Source of the DNA: an uncultured Ruminococcus sp.
GTDB taxonomy: Bacteria; Bacillota; Clostridia; Oscillospirales; Ruminococcaceae
Direction: 5' to 3'
Assembly (NCBI GenBank): GCA_937942105.1
Contig: CALDFS010000103.1
Coordinates: 1 to 13,425, forward strand
Length of the DNA: 13,425 nt
Below the pieces are notes generated by a model. The model did not search any database. It was not told where the DNA came from and saw only the letters and a list, made by a program, of their open reading frames with translations. Both the position numbers and the translations under genes were made by a program. Positions 6,406 to 13,425 of this stretch are shown piece after piece (positions within the stretch are counted from its first letter, which is position 1; every line of letters begins with the position of its first letter).

Positions 6406-6421
6406 GTTAGCGGCAGCTAAC
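6406..6421. promoter_or_regulatory. Palindromic operator candidate, box 4 (perfect, between feoA2 and feoB)
   Basis: GTTAGC-GGCA-GCTAAC is a perfect 6-4-6 inverted repeat inside the operon, 18 bp before the feoB start and immediately before its AAAGGAG ribosome binding site. A TATTAT (6392-6397) lies 8 bp before it, much like the spacing of -10 and box 2 in the main promoter. However, no acceptable -35 element is present at 16-18 bp. It could be an internal operator of a weak feoB promoter, a roadblock site, or an RNA element. Confidence 0.68.
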
Positions 6422-6439
6422 AAGAAAGGAGAAAATCAT

Positions 6440-8941
6440 ATGGCTGAGCAAACAATAAGGATTGCCCTTGCCGGCAACCCCAACTGCGGTAAGACGACGC
6501 TGTTCAACGCACTTACAGGCTCCAATCAGTTTGTCGGAAACTGGCCCGGAGTTACAGTCGAAAAGAAGGAGGGCAAGCTTAAAAAGCACCCGGGTGTTGT
6601 TGTTACCGACCTTCCGGGAATCTATTCCCTCTCCCCTTACACGCTGGAGGAAGTCGTAGCAAGAAACTATCTGAGCAACGAACGCCCCGATGTCATCCTT
6701 AACATCATCGACGGAACGAACCTTGAAAGAAACCTTTATCTCACCACTCAGCTGACCGAGCTTGGAATACCGGTTGTAATCGCCGTAAACATGATGGATA
6801 TTGTTGAAAAGAACGGTGATAAGATCAACACTGAAGAGCTTTCCCGCCAGCTCGGATGCAGGGTAATGAAAATATCCGCTCTTAAGGGCACCGGCATTAT
6901 GGAAGCTGCAGAGGCGGCGATTTCTGCGGCTAAGGCTGATAAGACGATTCCCATGCATACATTCAACGGAACGGTTGAGCACGCTTTGGCTCACATTGAA
7001 GAGGCGGCTATACACGACCTTCCAGAAGAGCAGCAGAGATGGTATGCAATTAAAATATTCGAGCGCGACGACAAGGTTTTGCAGGCGCTGAATCTTGACA
7101 AGGGCATACTTGCACATATCGAAAAGGACATTGCCGAAGCCGAAAAAGAGCTTGATGACGATTCTGAAAGCATTATAACAAATGAAAGATACGTTTACAT
7201 AGCTGACGTTATAAAGGCATGCTACAAAAAGAAATCCAAGGATTCTCTTTCCACCTCGGATAAGATAGACAAAATCGTCACAAACCGCTGGCTGGGTCTT
7301 CCAATCTTCGCACTTATAATGTTCTGCGTTTACTATATTTCTATGGTAACTGTGGGTGCAGCGGCTACAGACTGGGCAAACGATGGTTTATTCGGTGACG
7401 GATATCACCTGTTTGGCATAGGCTCAGCCGATTACGAGGAAGCCGCTGAAAATTACGGCGACTCTGATGCTATAATATCCGCGTTCGTAGATGCATACGG
7501 CACCGAGGAAATAGCCGCAGCTATCGATTTGGAGTCTGAGGATTACAGCGATGAAGCAGCTTCTGCCGCTCTTGCAAATCTTGTCTCCCTCACACCGGAT
7601 GATGCAAGCGTTACTTACGAGCTTGAAGATGAAGAAACACTTGCGGTTGAAGAAGTCTCCGGCACTACAAAGGCTGACCTTGAGGATGCAGTTTCGCAGT
7701 ATCTCAGCACAGAATACAAGGAAGCATACGGCGCTCCCGACACGTCAGCCTACGGAGTATGGGTGCCCGGTATACCTGTTCTTATCGGAAACGGTCTTGA
7801 AGCTATAGGCGCTGCCGATTGGCTTCAGGGATTGATTCTTGACGGAATTGTTGCCGGCGTCGGCGCGGTTCTGGGCTTCGTTCCTCAGATGCTGGTTCTG
7901 TTTTTACTGCTTGCCTTCCTTGAAGCCTGCGGCTACATGGCAAGAATCGCGTTTGTTTTGGACAGAGTATTCCGTAAGTTCGGTCTTTCCGGCAAATCCT
8001 TTATTCCTATGCTCATTGGCACAGGCTGCGGAATCCCCGGAATAATGGCTTCAAGAACAATAGAAAACGAGCGCGACAGGCGCATGACCATAATGACTAC
8101 CACCTTTATCCCCTGCGGCGCTAAGGTTCCCTTTATCTCGATGGTTGCAGGAGCAATCTTCGGCGGCTCGGCATGGGTTGCAACAAGCGCATATTTCATA
8201 GGCATGGCGGCAATAATAGTATCCGGAATCATGCTTAAAAAGACAAAGATGTTCGCCGGCGAGCCTGCACCGTTTGTTATGGAGCTTCCCGCTTACCATC
8301 TTCCTACGGTTTCAAACGTTCTGCGTTCAATGTGGGAGCGCGGATGGTCGTTCATCAAGAAGGCTGGAACAATAATACTGCTTTCAACAATATTCATCTG
8401 GTTCACAACCTACTTCGGCTTCACCTCAGAAGGCTTCAGAATGCTTGCTGAAGACGAGCTGGATAAATCCATCCTTGCAGCAATCGGAAGCGCAATCGCT
8501 TGGATATTCGCGCCCTTGGGCTGGGGAAGCTGGCAGGCAGCGGTTGCATCCATCACCGGGCTTGTTGCAAAGGAAAACATCGTTGGAACAATGGGAATCC
8601 TTTACGGCGCCGAAGGAAATGTATATCAGGTTCTCGGCGAAACCTTTACACGTGTAAGCGGATATTCCTTCTTAGTATTCAACTTGCTCTGTGCCCCCTG
8701 CTTCGCAGCAATCGGCGCTATCCGCCGCGAGATGAACAACGCAAAGTGGACCTGGTTTGCAATCGGATATCAGTGCCTGTTCGCTTATGTAATTGCTCTT
8801 ATGATAAACCAGTTCGGCGGACTGTTCACCGGAAATCTGAATATTATAGGACTTATCTGCTCTGTAGTTATTCTTGCCGGAATGATATACATGCTCTTCA
8901 AGCCCTATAAGGAAGCAACCAAATTAACCATAAAAAATTAA
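6440..8941 (+). CDS. feoB: Ferrous iron transport protein B (FeoB) with an acidic external insertion
   Basis: This 833-residue inner-membrane Fe2+ importer has an N-terminal G domain. G1 is GNPNCGKT (12-19), the G2 Thr lies in WPGVTVEKKEG (Thr39), G3 is DLPG (57-60), G4 is NMMD (117-120) and G5 is SALKG (146-150). The P-loop Asn15 fits the GxxNxGKT signature of K+-activated GTPases. A helical GDI-like region follows to about residue 270. The membrane part contains two gate repeats, one around GYMARIAFVLDRVFRKFG to FIPCGAKVPF (499-565) and one near LLCAPCFAAIGAIRREM. Cysteines at 530, 559 and the CAPC pair match the Cys-rich pore idea. Unusually, residues 329-439, between TM1 and the next helix, form an insertion with about 30 acidic and only 2 basic residues. 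AAAGGAG precedes the ATG by 8 nt. Confidence 0.97.
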   Translation: MAEQTIRIALAGNPNCGKTTLFNALTGSNQFVGNWPGVTVEKKEGKLKKHPGVVVTDLPGIYSLSPYTLEEVVARNYLSNERPDVILNIIDGTNLERNLYLTTQLTELGIPVVIAVNMMDIVEKNGDKINTEELSRQLGCRVMKISALKGTGIMEAAEAAISAAKADKTIPMHTFNGTVEHALAHIEEAAIHDLPEEQQRWYAIKIFERDDKVLQALNLDKGILAHIEKDIAEAEKELDDDSESIITNERYVYIADVIKACYKKKSKDSLSTSDKIDKIVTNRWLGLPIFALIMFCVYYISMVTVGAAATDWANDGLFGDGYHLFGIGSADYEEAAENYGDSDAIISAFVDAYGTEEIAAAIDLESEDYSDEAASAALANLVSLTPDDASVTYELEDEETLAVEEVSGTTKADLEDAVSQYLSTEYKEAYGAPDTSAYGVWVPGIPVLIGNGLEAIGAADWLQGLILDGIVAGVGAVLGFVPQMLVLFLLLAFLEACGYMARIAFVLDRVFRKFGLSGKSFIPMLIGTGCGIPGIMASRTIENERDRRMTIMTTTFIPCGAKVPFISMVAGAIFGGSAWVATSAYFIGMAAIIVSGIMLKKTKMFAGEPAPFVMELPAYHLPTVSNVLRSMWERGWSFIKKAGTIILLSTIFIWFTTYFGFTSEGFRMLAEDELDKSILAAIGSAIAWIFAPLGWGSWQAAVASITGLVAKENIVGTMGILYGAEGNVYQVLGETFTRVSGYSFLVFNLLCAPCFAAIGAIRREMNNAKWTWFAIGYQCLFAYVIALMINQFGGLFTGNLNIIGLICSVVILAGMIYMLFKPYKEATKLTIKN

Positions 8942-8953
8942 AGGAGTTTCGCT

Positions 8954-9118
8954 ATGGAATGGATTTCAACGGCTGTTGTCAGCCTGATACTTATTGTAAT
9001 TGCAGCACTTATTATCCGCCAGCTTATTAAAGATAAGAAAAACGGAAAACATTCCTGTGGCGGAAACTGTGGCTGCTGCCCTATGAGCGGTTCCTGCCAT
9101 CAGAATAATCAACGCTAA
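8954..9118 (+). CDS. FeoB-associated Cys-rich membrane protein (54 residues)
   Basis: This small protein was found by reading the sequence after feoB. It starts MEWISTAVVSLILIVIAALI, a single N-terminal membrane helix, then a basic stretch (RQLIKDKKNGKH) and a C-terminal cysteine cluster CGGNCGCCPMSGSCH with Cys35, 39, 41, 42 and 48. This is the layout of the FeoB-associated Cys-rich family found right after feoB in many Firmicutes. It is thought to act like FeoC or to bind iron on the cytosolic side, but its role is unproven. AAGGAG overlaps the feoB stop codon and lies 7 nt before the ATG, so translation is probably coupled to feoB. It is the last gene before the terminator. Confidence 0.92.
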   Translation: MEWISTAVVSLILIVIAALIIRQLIKDKKNGKHSCGGNCGCCPMSGSCHQNNQR

Positions 9119-9140
9119 TAACCTCCTTTTTAAAAATCAG

Positions 9141-9182
9141 TAACCGCGCCCGTCTTGGAAATATCCTTGACGGGCGCGGTTA
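9141..9182. terminator. Bidirectional intrinsic terminator between feo operon and GH98 genes
   Basis: A perfect 14-bp stem pairs 9141-9154 (TAACCGCGCCCGTC) with 9169-9182 (GACGGGCGCGGTTA). The 14-nt middle can extend it with GGA/TCC after two T-T mismatches. On the plus strand it is followed by a T-rich stretch (TTATTATAC...TTTTATTTTATTT). On the minus strand it is followed by GATTTTTAAAAAGG. It lies 22 bp after the last feo gene and 21 bp from the GH98 stop codon, so it can end both converging transcripts. Confidence 0.9.
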
Positions 9183-9203
9183 TTATACTATGTTTTATTT
9201 TAT

Positions 9204-11567
9204 TTACTTGGCTGTCTTTTTCTTCTTAGCTGCCAATACCGCAATCACTATAGCCAATACCGCAGCAGCTGCAATTATAATAATTACAGGCATAGGATTG
9301 GATGCGTTTCCTAAGCGCTCCGAGCCTAAAATCATGCAGTCCAAGTAAAGGGTATCCTCAAGCTCACCTGTTGATTTCAGTTCAACTGTGTTTGCTCCCT
9401 TCTTTAATGACACTTCCTCGGTGCAGAGCGCCCATTCACTTGTTGAACCGGTTTTAGTAAGCTTCAGATTTGATACCTTTCTTCCGTTGACATACAAGGC
9501 AAGCTTTGATACATCAGCGTTTGCCAGAGAATATCTTACGCTGAGGTTATATTTTCCGGATTCAAGAGTGTTTATAGTATCTCTTGCGGCGGCTTTATTC
9601 GCTTTGCCGAAAATCAGATATCCCTGACCCTTGAATTTATCTACGCCGGTTCTGCATCCGTTCGGAACATTTTGCTCAACGTTTTTCTGCTCGCTCAATT
9701 CGAATTCATACTGTCTGTCGCCGTAATATATGCCCGGTCTTTCCGGTGGTGTATATGAAGCGGTGTTATAGTCTGTGGACTTTCCTGTTTCATTTCCCTT
9801 GACCTTTATGCACAGGTCGATAGGACCGTTATGAGAAACAGTTACGGTAAAGCTTCCGTTTGAGTATGACGAGCTTATCTTTGGAGCCATGCCCTCGATG
9901 GTTCTGTCTTCATAGGTAAACGTTGGCTCCTCGGAGCAGCCGTTTATTGTTATAACATCATCGCTCAGCATTATTAAGCTGTCATTGTCGAAGTTGTTTA
10001 AATAAATATCTATGCTGTCGGAATACTCGTTTATAATTCCTGTTGTGTACTTGCTAAGAGTCAGATCCATATCCTTGGCAGTGTTATACTGCAAGGCAAG
10101 GCTTCCCTGCGCATCCTTGCGGTTTTTAAGAGGATTGTATACCACCCACGTGTTCTTATTTCTTCCGGCATAGATGGTTCCGCTCGATTCCTCAGGGAAC
10201 ATCTCATTAAGCTCTTCAACCTTGTCCTCAACTGTCGGCCATCTGTCCTTGATTTCCGACTGATTGATAATAAGCTCGAAGGATTTTGAGATATCATCAG
10301 TAAAGCTGTAAACCGTCGGTATAGTGGGATATCTTCCGGTCTTTTTGTAGAAGTTTTTATTATCCTGCAAAACGCCGTCTCCGTCCATCTGGTAAAGACC
10401 TGTGAACAGCGAGGGATATGTGCAGTACTTATCAAAATCGCTTCCTGAATCTATATCCTGAACTATAGCTACCTTTGTGTTCTTTATTACCTCTTCACGC
10501 GTAGGAATGCGGATTGTTCCGTCGATAACCTTTCTGAACATATCGGTTGCAACATTCTTGAACTGAACGTAGGACTGCCATTTTCTTATGGTGTAGCCGT
10601 CTTCATCAGTCTCGGCTCTGTCCTCAAAGAAGCAATCCTCAGGGATAAGCTCTGGACCGTCAATAACCGTAAGCCCTGATTTTACAAGCTTTTCAAGCTG
10701 AGTTGAAAGACCTGTTGACATGGAATAAGGCAGACCGTTCGAGGTCCAGCCGGTTTCATCATAGCGAATGCCGTACTGACCGGAATATCCCGAGAGCCAT
10801 GCGCCTAAGATATAGCTTTCCTGATCATGCATATAGCCGACCTGAGTATACTTTTCACATAAAATGAAGTTTTCGGTATAGGTTCTTGCCGCCTCTTCAA
10901 ATTCTGGAACGGTTTTAAGCATAGCCATAGGATTTATCGACTGTCCCCATTGGTTGCCGCACCAGCTGTCTACAAGATAGCCGCCGTAGTCGTGGGTCAG
11001 CTTTAACAGATTTGCAAAGTGACGGTATCTGTCCGGGCAGGTTATCGGGAAATCCTCCTGCTCGAAGCCCCAGAACTGTTCACAATAGTTGAAGCCCAAA
11101 AAGTTGGGATAGTCGCGGAAGAATTCTTCAAACAATGTACCGTCGCAGGATTCATACGGGTAATCGGGAAAATGGCACTGTCCGCCGCTGGCGGGCTGAA
11201 TCATCGTCCAGACCTGACGCTCAGCGCAGGTGCGAAGCCATGATTTAGCAAGCTCGTATCCGTCATTTACAACGCCCCATGTGTGGGTATCGTGATCGTA
11301 GCTTATCGACATGGATATGTTGAATACAACATACGGCAAAACATCCTCCGGGATAAGGTCGATTATCTTATCCGGGTCGGCGTTGTTCCAGGTGTCTATA
11401 TGCACTATCCACATCGGCTGTTCAGGTGAAATCGGGCGCCTTAGCTTGCCATCCCTTGGCATGACCTTCACATGACTGCCTTCACCCTCGGCAGCGGCTG
11501 AAAACGGCATTGCCGTCAGAGCTATCACCACAGCAAAGACAAGGGCGATTATTCTTTTGAAATTCAT
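9204..11567 (-). CDS. Secreted, membrane-anchored GH98-type glycosidase with CBM35-like module
   Basis: The protein has 787 residues. A signal peptide (residues 1-26, ending AMPFSAAA) is followed by a catalytic region like Glyco_hydro_98M (PMWIVHIDTWNNADPDKIID, LPYVVFNISMSIS, FNYCEQFWGFEQ, DSWCGNQWGQ, GQYGIRYDETGW, VIDGPELI) and a 98C-like domain. Glu163 (NYCEQFW) and Glu306 (DGPELI) are present in both copies in this window and are candidate catalytic acids. A CBM6/35-like beta-sandwich spans about 614-750 (KGQGYLIFG, ESGKYNLSVRYSLA, LALYVNGRKV, GANTVELKS, LYLDCMIL). A final membrane helix and a KKKKTAK tail anchor it; no LPXTG is seen. Known GH98 enzymes are endo-beta-galactosidases on blood-group glycans or endo-xylanases, and I cannot choose between these. 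The ATG at 11567 has GGAGG 8 nt upstream; the in-frame TTG at 11582 is rejected. It lies 21 bp after a paralogue. Confidence 0.82.
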   Translation of the reverse strand: MNFKRIIALVFAVVIALTAMPFSAAAEGEGSHVKVMPRDGKLRRPISPEQPMWIVHIDTWNNADPDKIIDLIPEDVLPYVVFNISMSISYDHDTHTWGVVNDGYELAKSWLRTCAERQVWTMIQPASGGQCHFPDYPYESCDGTLFEEFFRDYPNFLGFNYCEQFWGFEQEDFPITCPDRYRHFANLLKLTHDYGGYLVDSWCGNQWGQSINPMAMLKTVPEFEEAARTYTENFILCEKYTQVGYMHDQESYILGAWLSGYSGQYGIRYDETGWTSNGLPYSMSTGLSTQLEKLVKSGLTVIDGPELIPEDCFFEDRAETDEDGYTIRKWQSYVQFKNVATDMFRKVIDGTIRIPTREEVIKNTKVAIVQDIDSGSDFDKYCTYPSLFTGLYQMDGDGVLQDNKNFYKKTGRYPTIPTVYSFTDDISKSFELIINQSEIKDRWPTVEDKVEELNEMFPEESSGTIYAGRNKNTWVVYNPLKNRKDAQGSLALQYNTAKDMDLTLSKYTTGIINEYSDSIDIYLNNFDNDSLIMLSDDVITINGCSEEPTFTYEDRTIEGMAPKISSSYSNGSFTVTVSHNGPIDLCIKVKGNETGKSTDYNTASYTPPERPGIYYGDRQYEFELSEQKNVEQNVPNGCRTGVDKFKGQGYLIFGKANKAAARDTINTLESGKYNLSVRYSLANADVSKLALYVNGRKVSNLKLTKTGSTSEWALCTEEVSLKKGANTVELKSTGELEDTLYLDCMILGSERLGNASNPMPVIIIIAAAAVLAIVIAVLAAKKKKTAK

Positions 11568-11588
11568 TTTCAAAGCCTCCAATCAGCA

Positions 11589-13425
11589 TTATTTTGCTTT
11601 AGAAATAATTATATTATCAAGATAGATATCCTGAGGAGCTGAGGATTTTGCTTTAAGCTCAAAGGTATTTTCACCCTCGTTCAGAGTTACGTTGACCTTG
11701 TATGTTCCCCACTCGCTGGTTGAACCGGTCTTTTTTAGAGACGGAGAAGATACCTGCCTGCCGTTTATATAAAGTGTTAGGTTGTTTGCGTCAGAGCCTT
11801 TTATAGCGTATCTTAAGCTTAATGTATATTTTCCCGATTCGAGAACGCTTATTGTATCCTTGACTGCGGCGCCTGAGCTTTTTCCGAATATCATATAGCC
11901 CTGACCGGTAAAGTTATCAACGCCTGTGCGGCAACCGTTTGTTACTACCTTTGAAACATTCTTATACTCGAAATGCTCGGCTTCGTACTGTCTGTCGCCG
12001 TAATACAGAGGAGGTCTTGCGGGGGCGGTGACAGAAGACTTTGTATACTCAGTCAGTCTGTTCTCAGCGCTGCCGCTTATGTCAACCGTAATGTCAACAG
12101 GACCGTTGTGGCTGACCGAAACCGTCAGAACACCGTCCTTCCACGACTTTGTAACCTTTGATTTGGTCTGATTCACTCCCCTGTCCTTGTATGTAATTTT
12201 TGGCTCGGAGGAAGCTCCATAGAACTTGAATATGTCCTTTTTCAAGGCTGTGGATTTTACAAGCGTATTGTCGTAATTATTGACATAAATTTTGATCTTG
12301 TCCGAGTATTCGTTAATGACTCCGGCACTGTACTGAGAAAGTGAAAGCTCCATATAGTCGGAGGTGTTATATTTGAAGTTTAGCCTTCCGGCTGCGCTAT
12401 CGCCGGTCTTAAAGGGATTGTATATCGTCCAGCTGTTTTCGTTTCGCCTTGCATAAATGTTTCCTGAATATTCCTTCGGGAAAAGCTCGTTGAATTCAGC
12501 GGTTTTGGTTTTAACATCTCCCCATTTTGAAGAGTAATCCGAGGCGTTTACCTTGACCTTAAATTCCTTGGCAGCACTGTCAGCCAAGCCGTAAACAACC
12601 GGAATGGCGGGGTATCTGCCCGTACTTTTGAAGAAGTTGTGATTATCCCTCAGCGCGCCATCGCCAGGCATCTGATACAGTCCCTCGAAAAGTGATTTCG
12701 GAGAGCAGTATTTTATGTCGTCAGAAGCTACCACATTCGACTTATAGTCCTGAATGACAACCACCTTGGTATTCTTTATTACCTCTTCCCTGCTCGGTAT
12801 TCTTATGGTGCCGTCAATGACCTTTCGGAACATATCTATCATGACGTTCTGGAACTGATCATACATCTCCCATTGCCTGGATGTATAGCCATCGGAGGTT
12901 TTTGTGCCGCCCCATTTTTCTCTGAAATCCTGCTGCCATATAAGCTCGGGACCGTCAATAACCGTAAGACCTGCCTGCATAAGCTTTTCTATATGCGTTG
13001 ACAAACCGCTTGCCAGGGTGAAGTCTTCATTTTTGCCATCTGAGTTTGTCCAGCCGGTGCTGTCATATCTTATTCCATACTGACCGGCATAGCCCGAAAG
13101 ATATGCGCCAAGGCATATGCTTTCAGCGTCCTGAATATATCCCACCTGTGTGTACTTTTCACAAAGGATGAAATTTTCGGTATACTTGCGGCAGGCTTCT
13201 TCAAACTCAGGAACGCGCTTCAGCATGGCAAGCGGGTTGATATTCTGTCCCCATTGGTTGCCGCACCAGCTTACAACAAGATATCCGCCGTATTTGTTGG
13301 TAAGCTCCAAAAGATTTGCAAAATGCTTATATCTTTGAACAGGAGTTACCGGAAAATCCTTCTGTTCAAAGCCCCAGAACTGTTCACAATAGTTGAAGCC
13401 CCAAAAGTTTGGGTAATCACGGAAA
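11589..13425 (-). CDS. GH98-type glycosidase with CBM35-like module, second tandem copy (start beyond the right edge)
   Basis: The reading frame is open to the last base of the window, giving 611 residues without the N-terminus. The first visible residues are FRDYPNFWGFNYCEQFWGFE, so the cut falls within the catalytic domain. The remaining order matches the neighbour: VSWCGNQWGQNINPLAMLKR, ENFILCEKYTQVGY, GQYGIRYDSTGW, VIDGPELIW, IDGTIRIPSREEVIKNTK, then a 98C-like region and a CBM6/35-like domain (NFTGQGYMIFG, ESGKYTLSLRYA, LTLYINGRQV, GENTFELKA, IYLDNIIIS). Unlike the neighbour it stops directly after this domain (SKAK) and has no membrane anchor. It is probably released or held only by carbohydrate binding, assuming a signal peptide outside the window. 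A shorter TTG start at 13310 is not real because the family motifs continue upstream. It is the first of the two genes in transcription order. Confidence 0.82.
   Translation of the reverse strand, partial: FRDYPNFWGFNYCEQFWGFEQKDFPVTPVQRYKHFANLLELTNKYGGYLVVSWCGNQWGQNINPLAMLKRVPEFEEACRKYTENFILCEKYTQVGYIQDAESICLGAYLSGYAGQYGIRYDSTGWTNSDGKNEDFTLASGLSTHIEKLMQAGLTVIDGPELIWQQDFREKWGGTKTSDGYTSRQWEMYDQFQNVMIDMFRKVIDGTIRIPSREEVIKNTKVVVIQDYKSNVVASDDIKYCSPKSLFEGLYQMPGDGALRDNHNFFKSTGRYPAIPVVYGLADSAAKEFKVKVNASDYSSKWGDVKTKTAEFNELFPKEYSGNIYARRNENSWTIYNPFKTGDSAAGRLNFKYNTSDYMELSLSQYSAGVINEYSDKIKIYVNNYDNTLVKSTALKKDIFKFYGASSEPKITYKDRGVNQTKSKVTKSWKDGVLTVSVSHNGPVDITVDISGSAENRLTEYTKSSVTAPARPPLYYGDRQYEAEHFEYKNVSKVVTNGCRTGVDNFTGQGYMIFGKSSGAAVKDTISVLESGKYTLSLRYAIKGSDANNLTLYINGRQVSSPSLKKTGSTSEWGTYKVNVTLNEGENTFELKAKSSAPQDIYLDNIIISKAK

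Noticed and set aside
6407..7117. A 236-codon open frame on the minus strand opposite the first quarter of feoB
   Set aside because: It is a shadow of feoB: its translation has no family motif, and the plus-strand frame here holds the G1-G5 GTPase motifs. No ribosome binding site supports it.
10061..10435. A 124-codon minus-strand open frame inside the GH98 gene
   Set aside because: It lies out of frame inside a long gene with clear domain motifs and has a composition typical of a shadow frame.
1..13425. CRISPR arrays, insertion sequences, tRNA genes or phage parts
   Set aside because: No regularly spaced direct repeats, transposase motifs, terminal inverted repeats of IS size or tRNA-like folds were seen; the only repeats are the operator boxes and the GH98 paralogy.

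Overview
The window reads as the chromosome of a gut-type Clostridia (Firmicutes), most likely Oscillospirales/Ruminococcaceae-like. This is inferred from moderate GC, strong GGAGG-type ribosome binding sites, a feoA-feoA-feoB-FeoB-associated Cys-rich protein cassette, an M50 protease next to a TIGR03960-type B12/radical SAM gene, and surface GH98 glycosidases. No phage, IS element, CRISPR array, tRNA or rRNA gene was seen.

Layout. (1) Positions 1-5445, minus strand: seven tightly spaced genes transcribed leftwards from a promoter near 5491-5519. In transcription order they are a short DtxR-family metal-dependent regulator, a K+ channel subunit (TrkH/KtrB), its cytosolic RCK gating subunit (KtrA), an MFS transporter, a GNAT acetyltransferase, an M50 site-2-type protease, and the N-terminus of a B12-binding radical SAM protein that runs off the left edge. 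(2) Positions 5446-5791: a divergent control region with a near-consensus promoter for the plus-strand operon and three copies of a 16-bp palindrome, GTTAGC-N4-GCTAAC. (3) Positions 5792-9118, plus strand: a ferrous iron uptake operon of two different FeoA proteins, FeoB with a very acidic ~110-residue external insertion, and a 54-residue FeoB-associated Cys-rich membrane protein. A fourth palindrome lies just before feoB. (4) Positions 9141-9182: a strong two-way terminator. (5) Positions 9204-13425, minus strand: two tandem GH98-type secreted glycosidases with C-terminal CBM35-like modules. The upstream one is cut by the right window edge; the downstream one ends in a membrane anchor.

How they fit together. 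The regulator keeps the primary DtxR/IdeR metal ligands (Met9, Cys100, Glu103, His104), which suggests iron sensing. The repeated palindromes are the natural candidates for its operators, repressing feo when Fe2+ is sufficient. FeoB carries the P-loop Asn typical of K+-activated GTPases, and the regulator gene is joined to the KtrBA genes (1 nt between stop and preferred start). A physiological link between K+ and Fe2+ uptake is therefore possible, but it is inference. The most interesting items are the operator family, the acidic FeoB insertion, and the GH98 pair with different C-termini.
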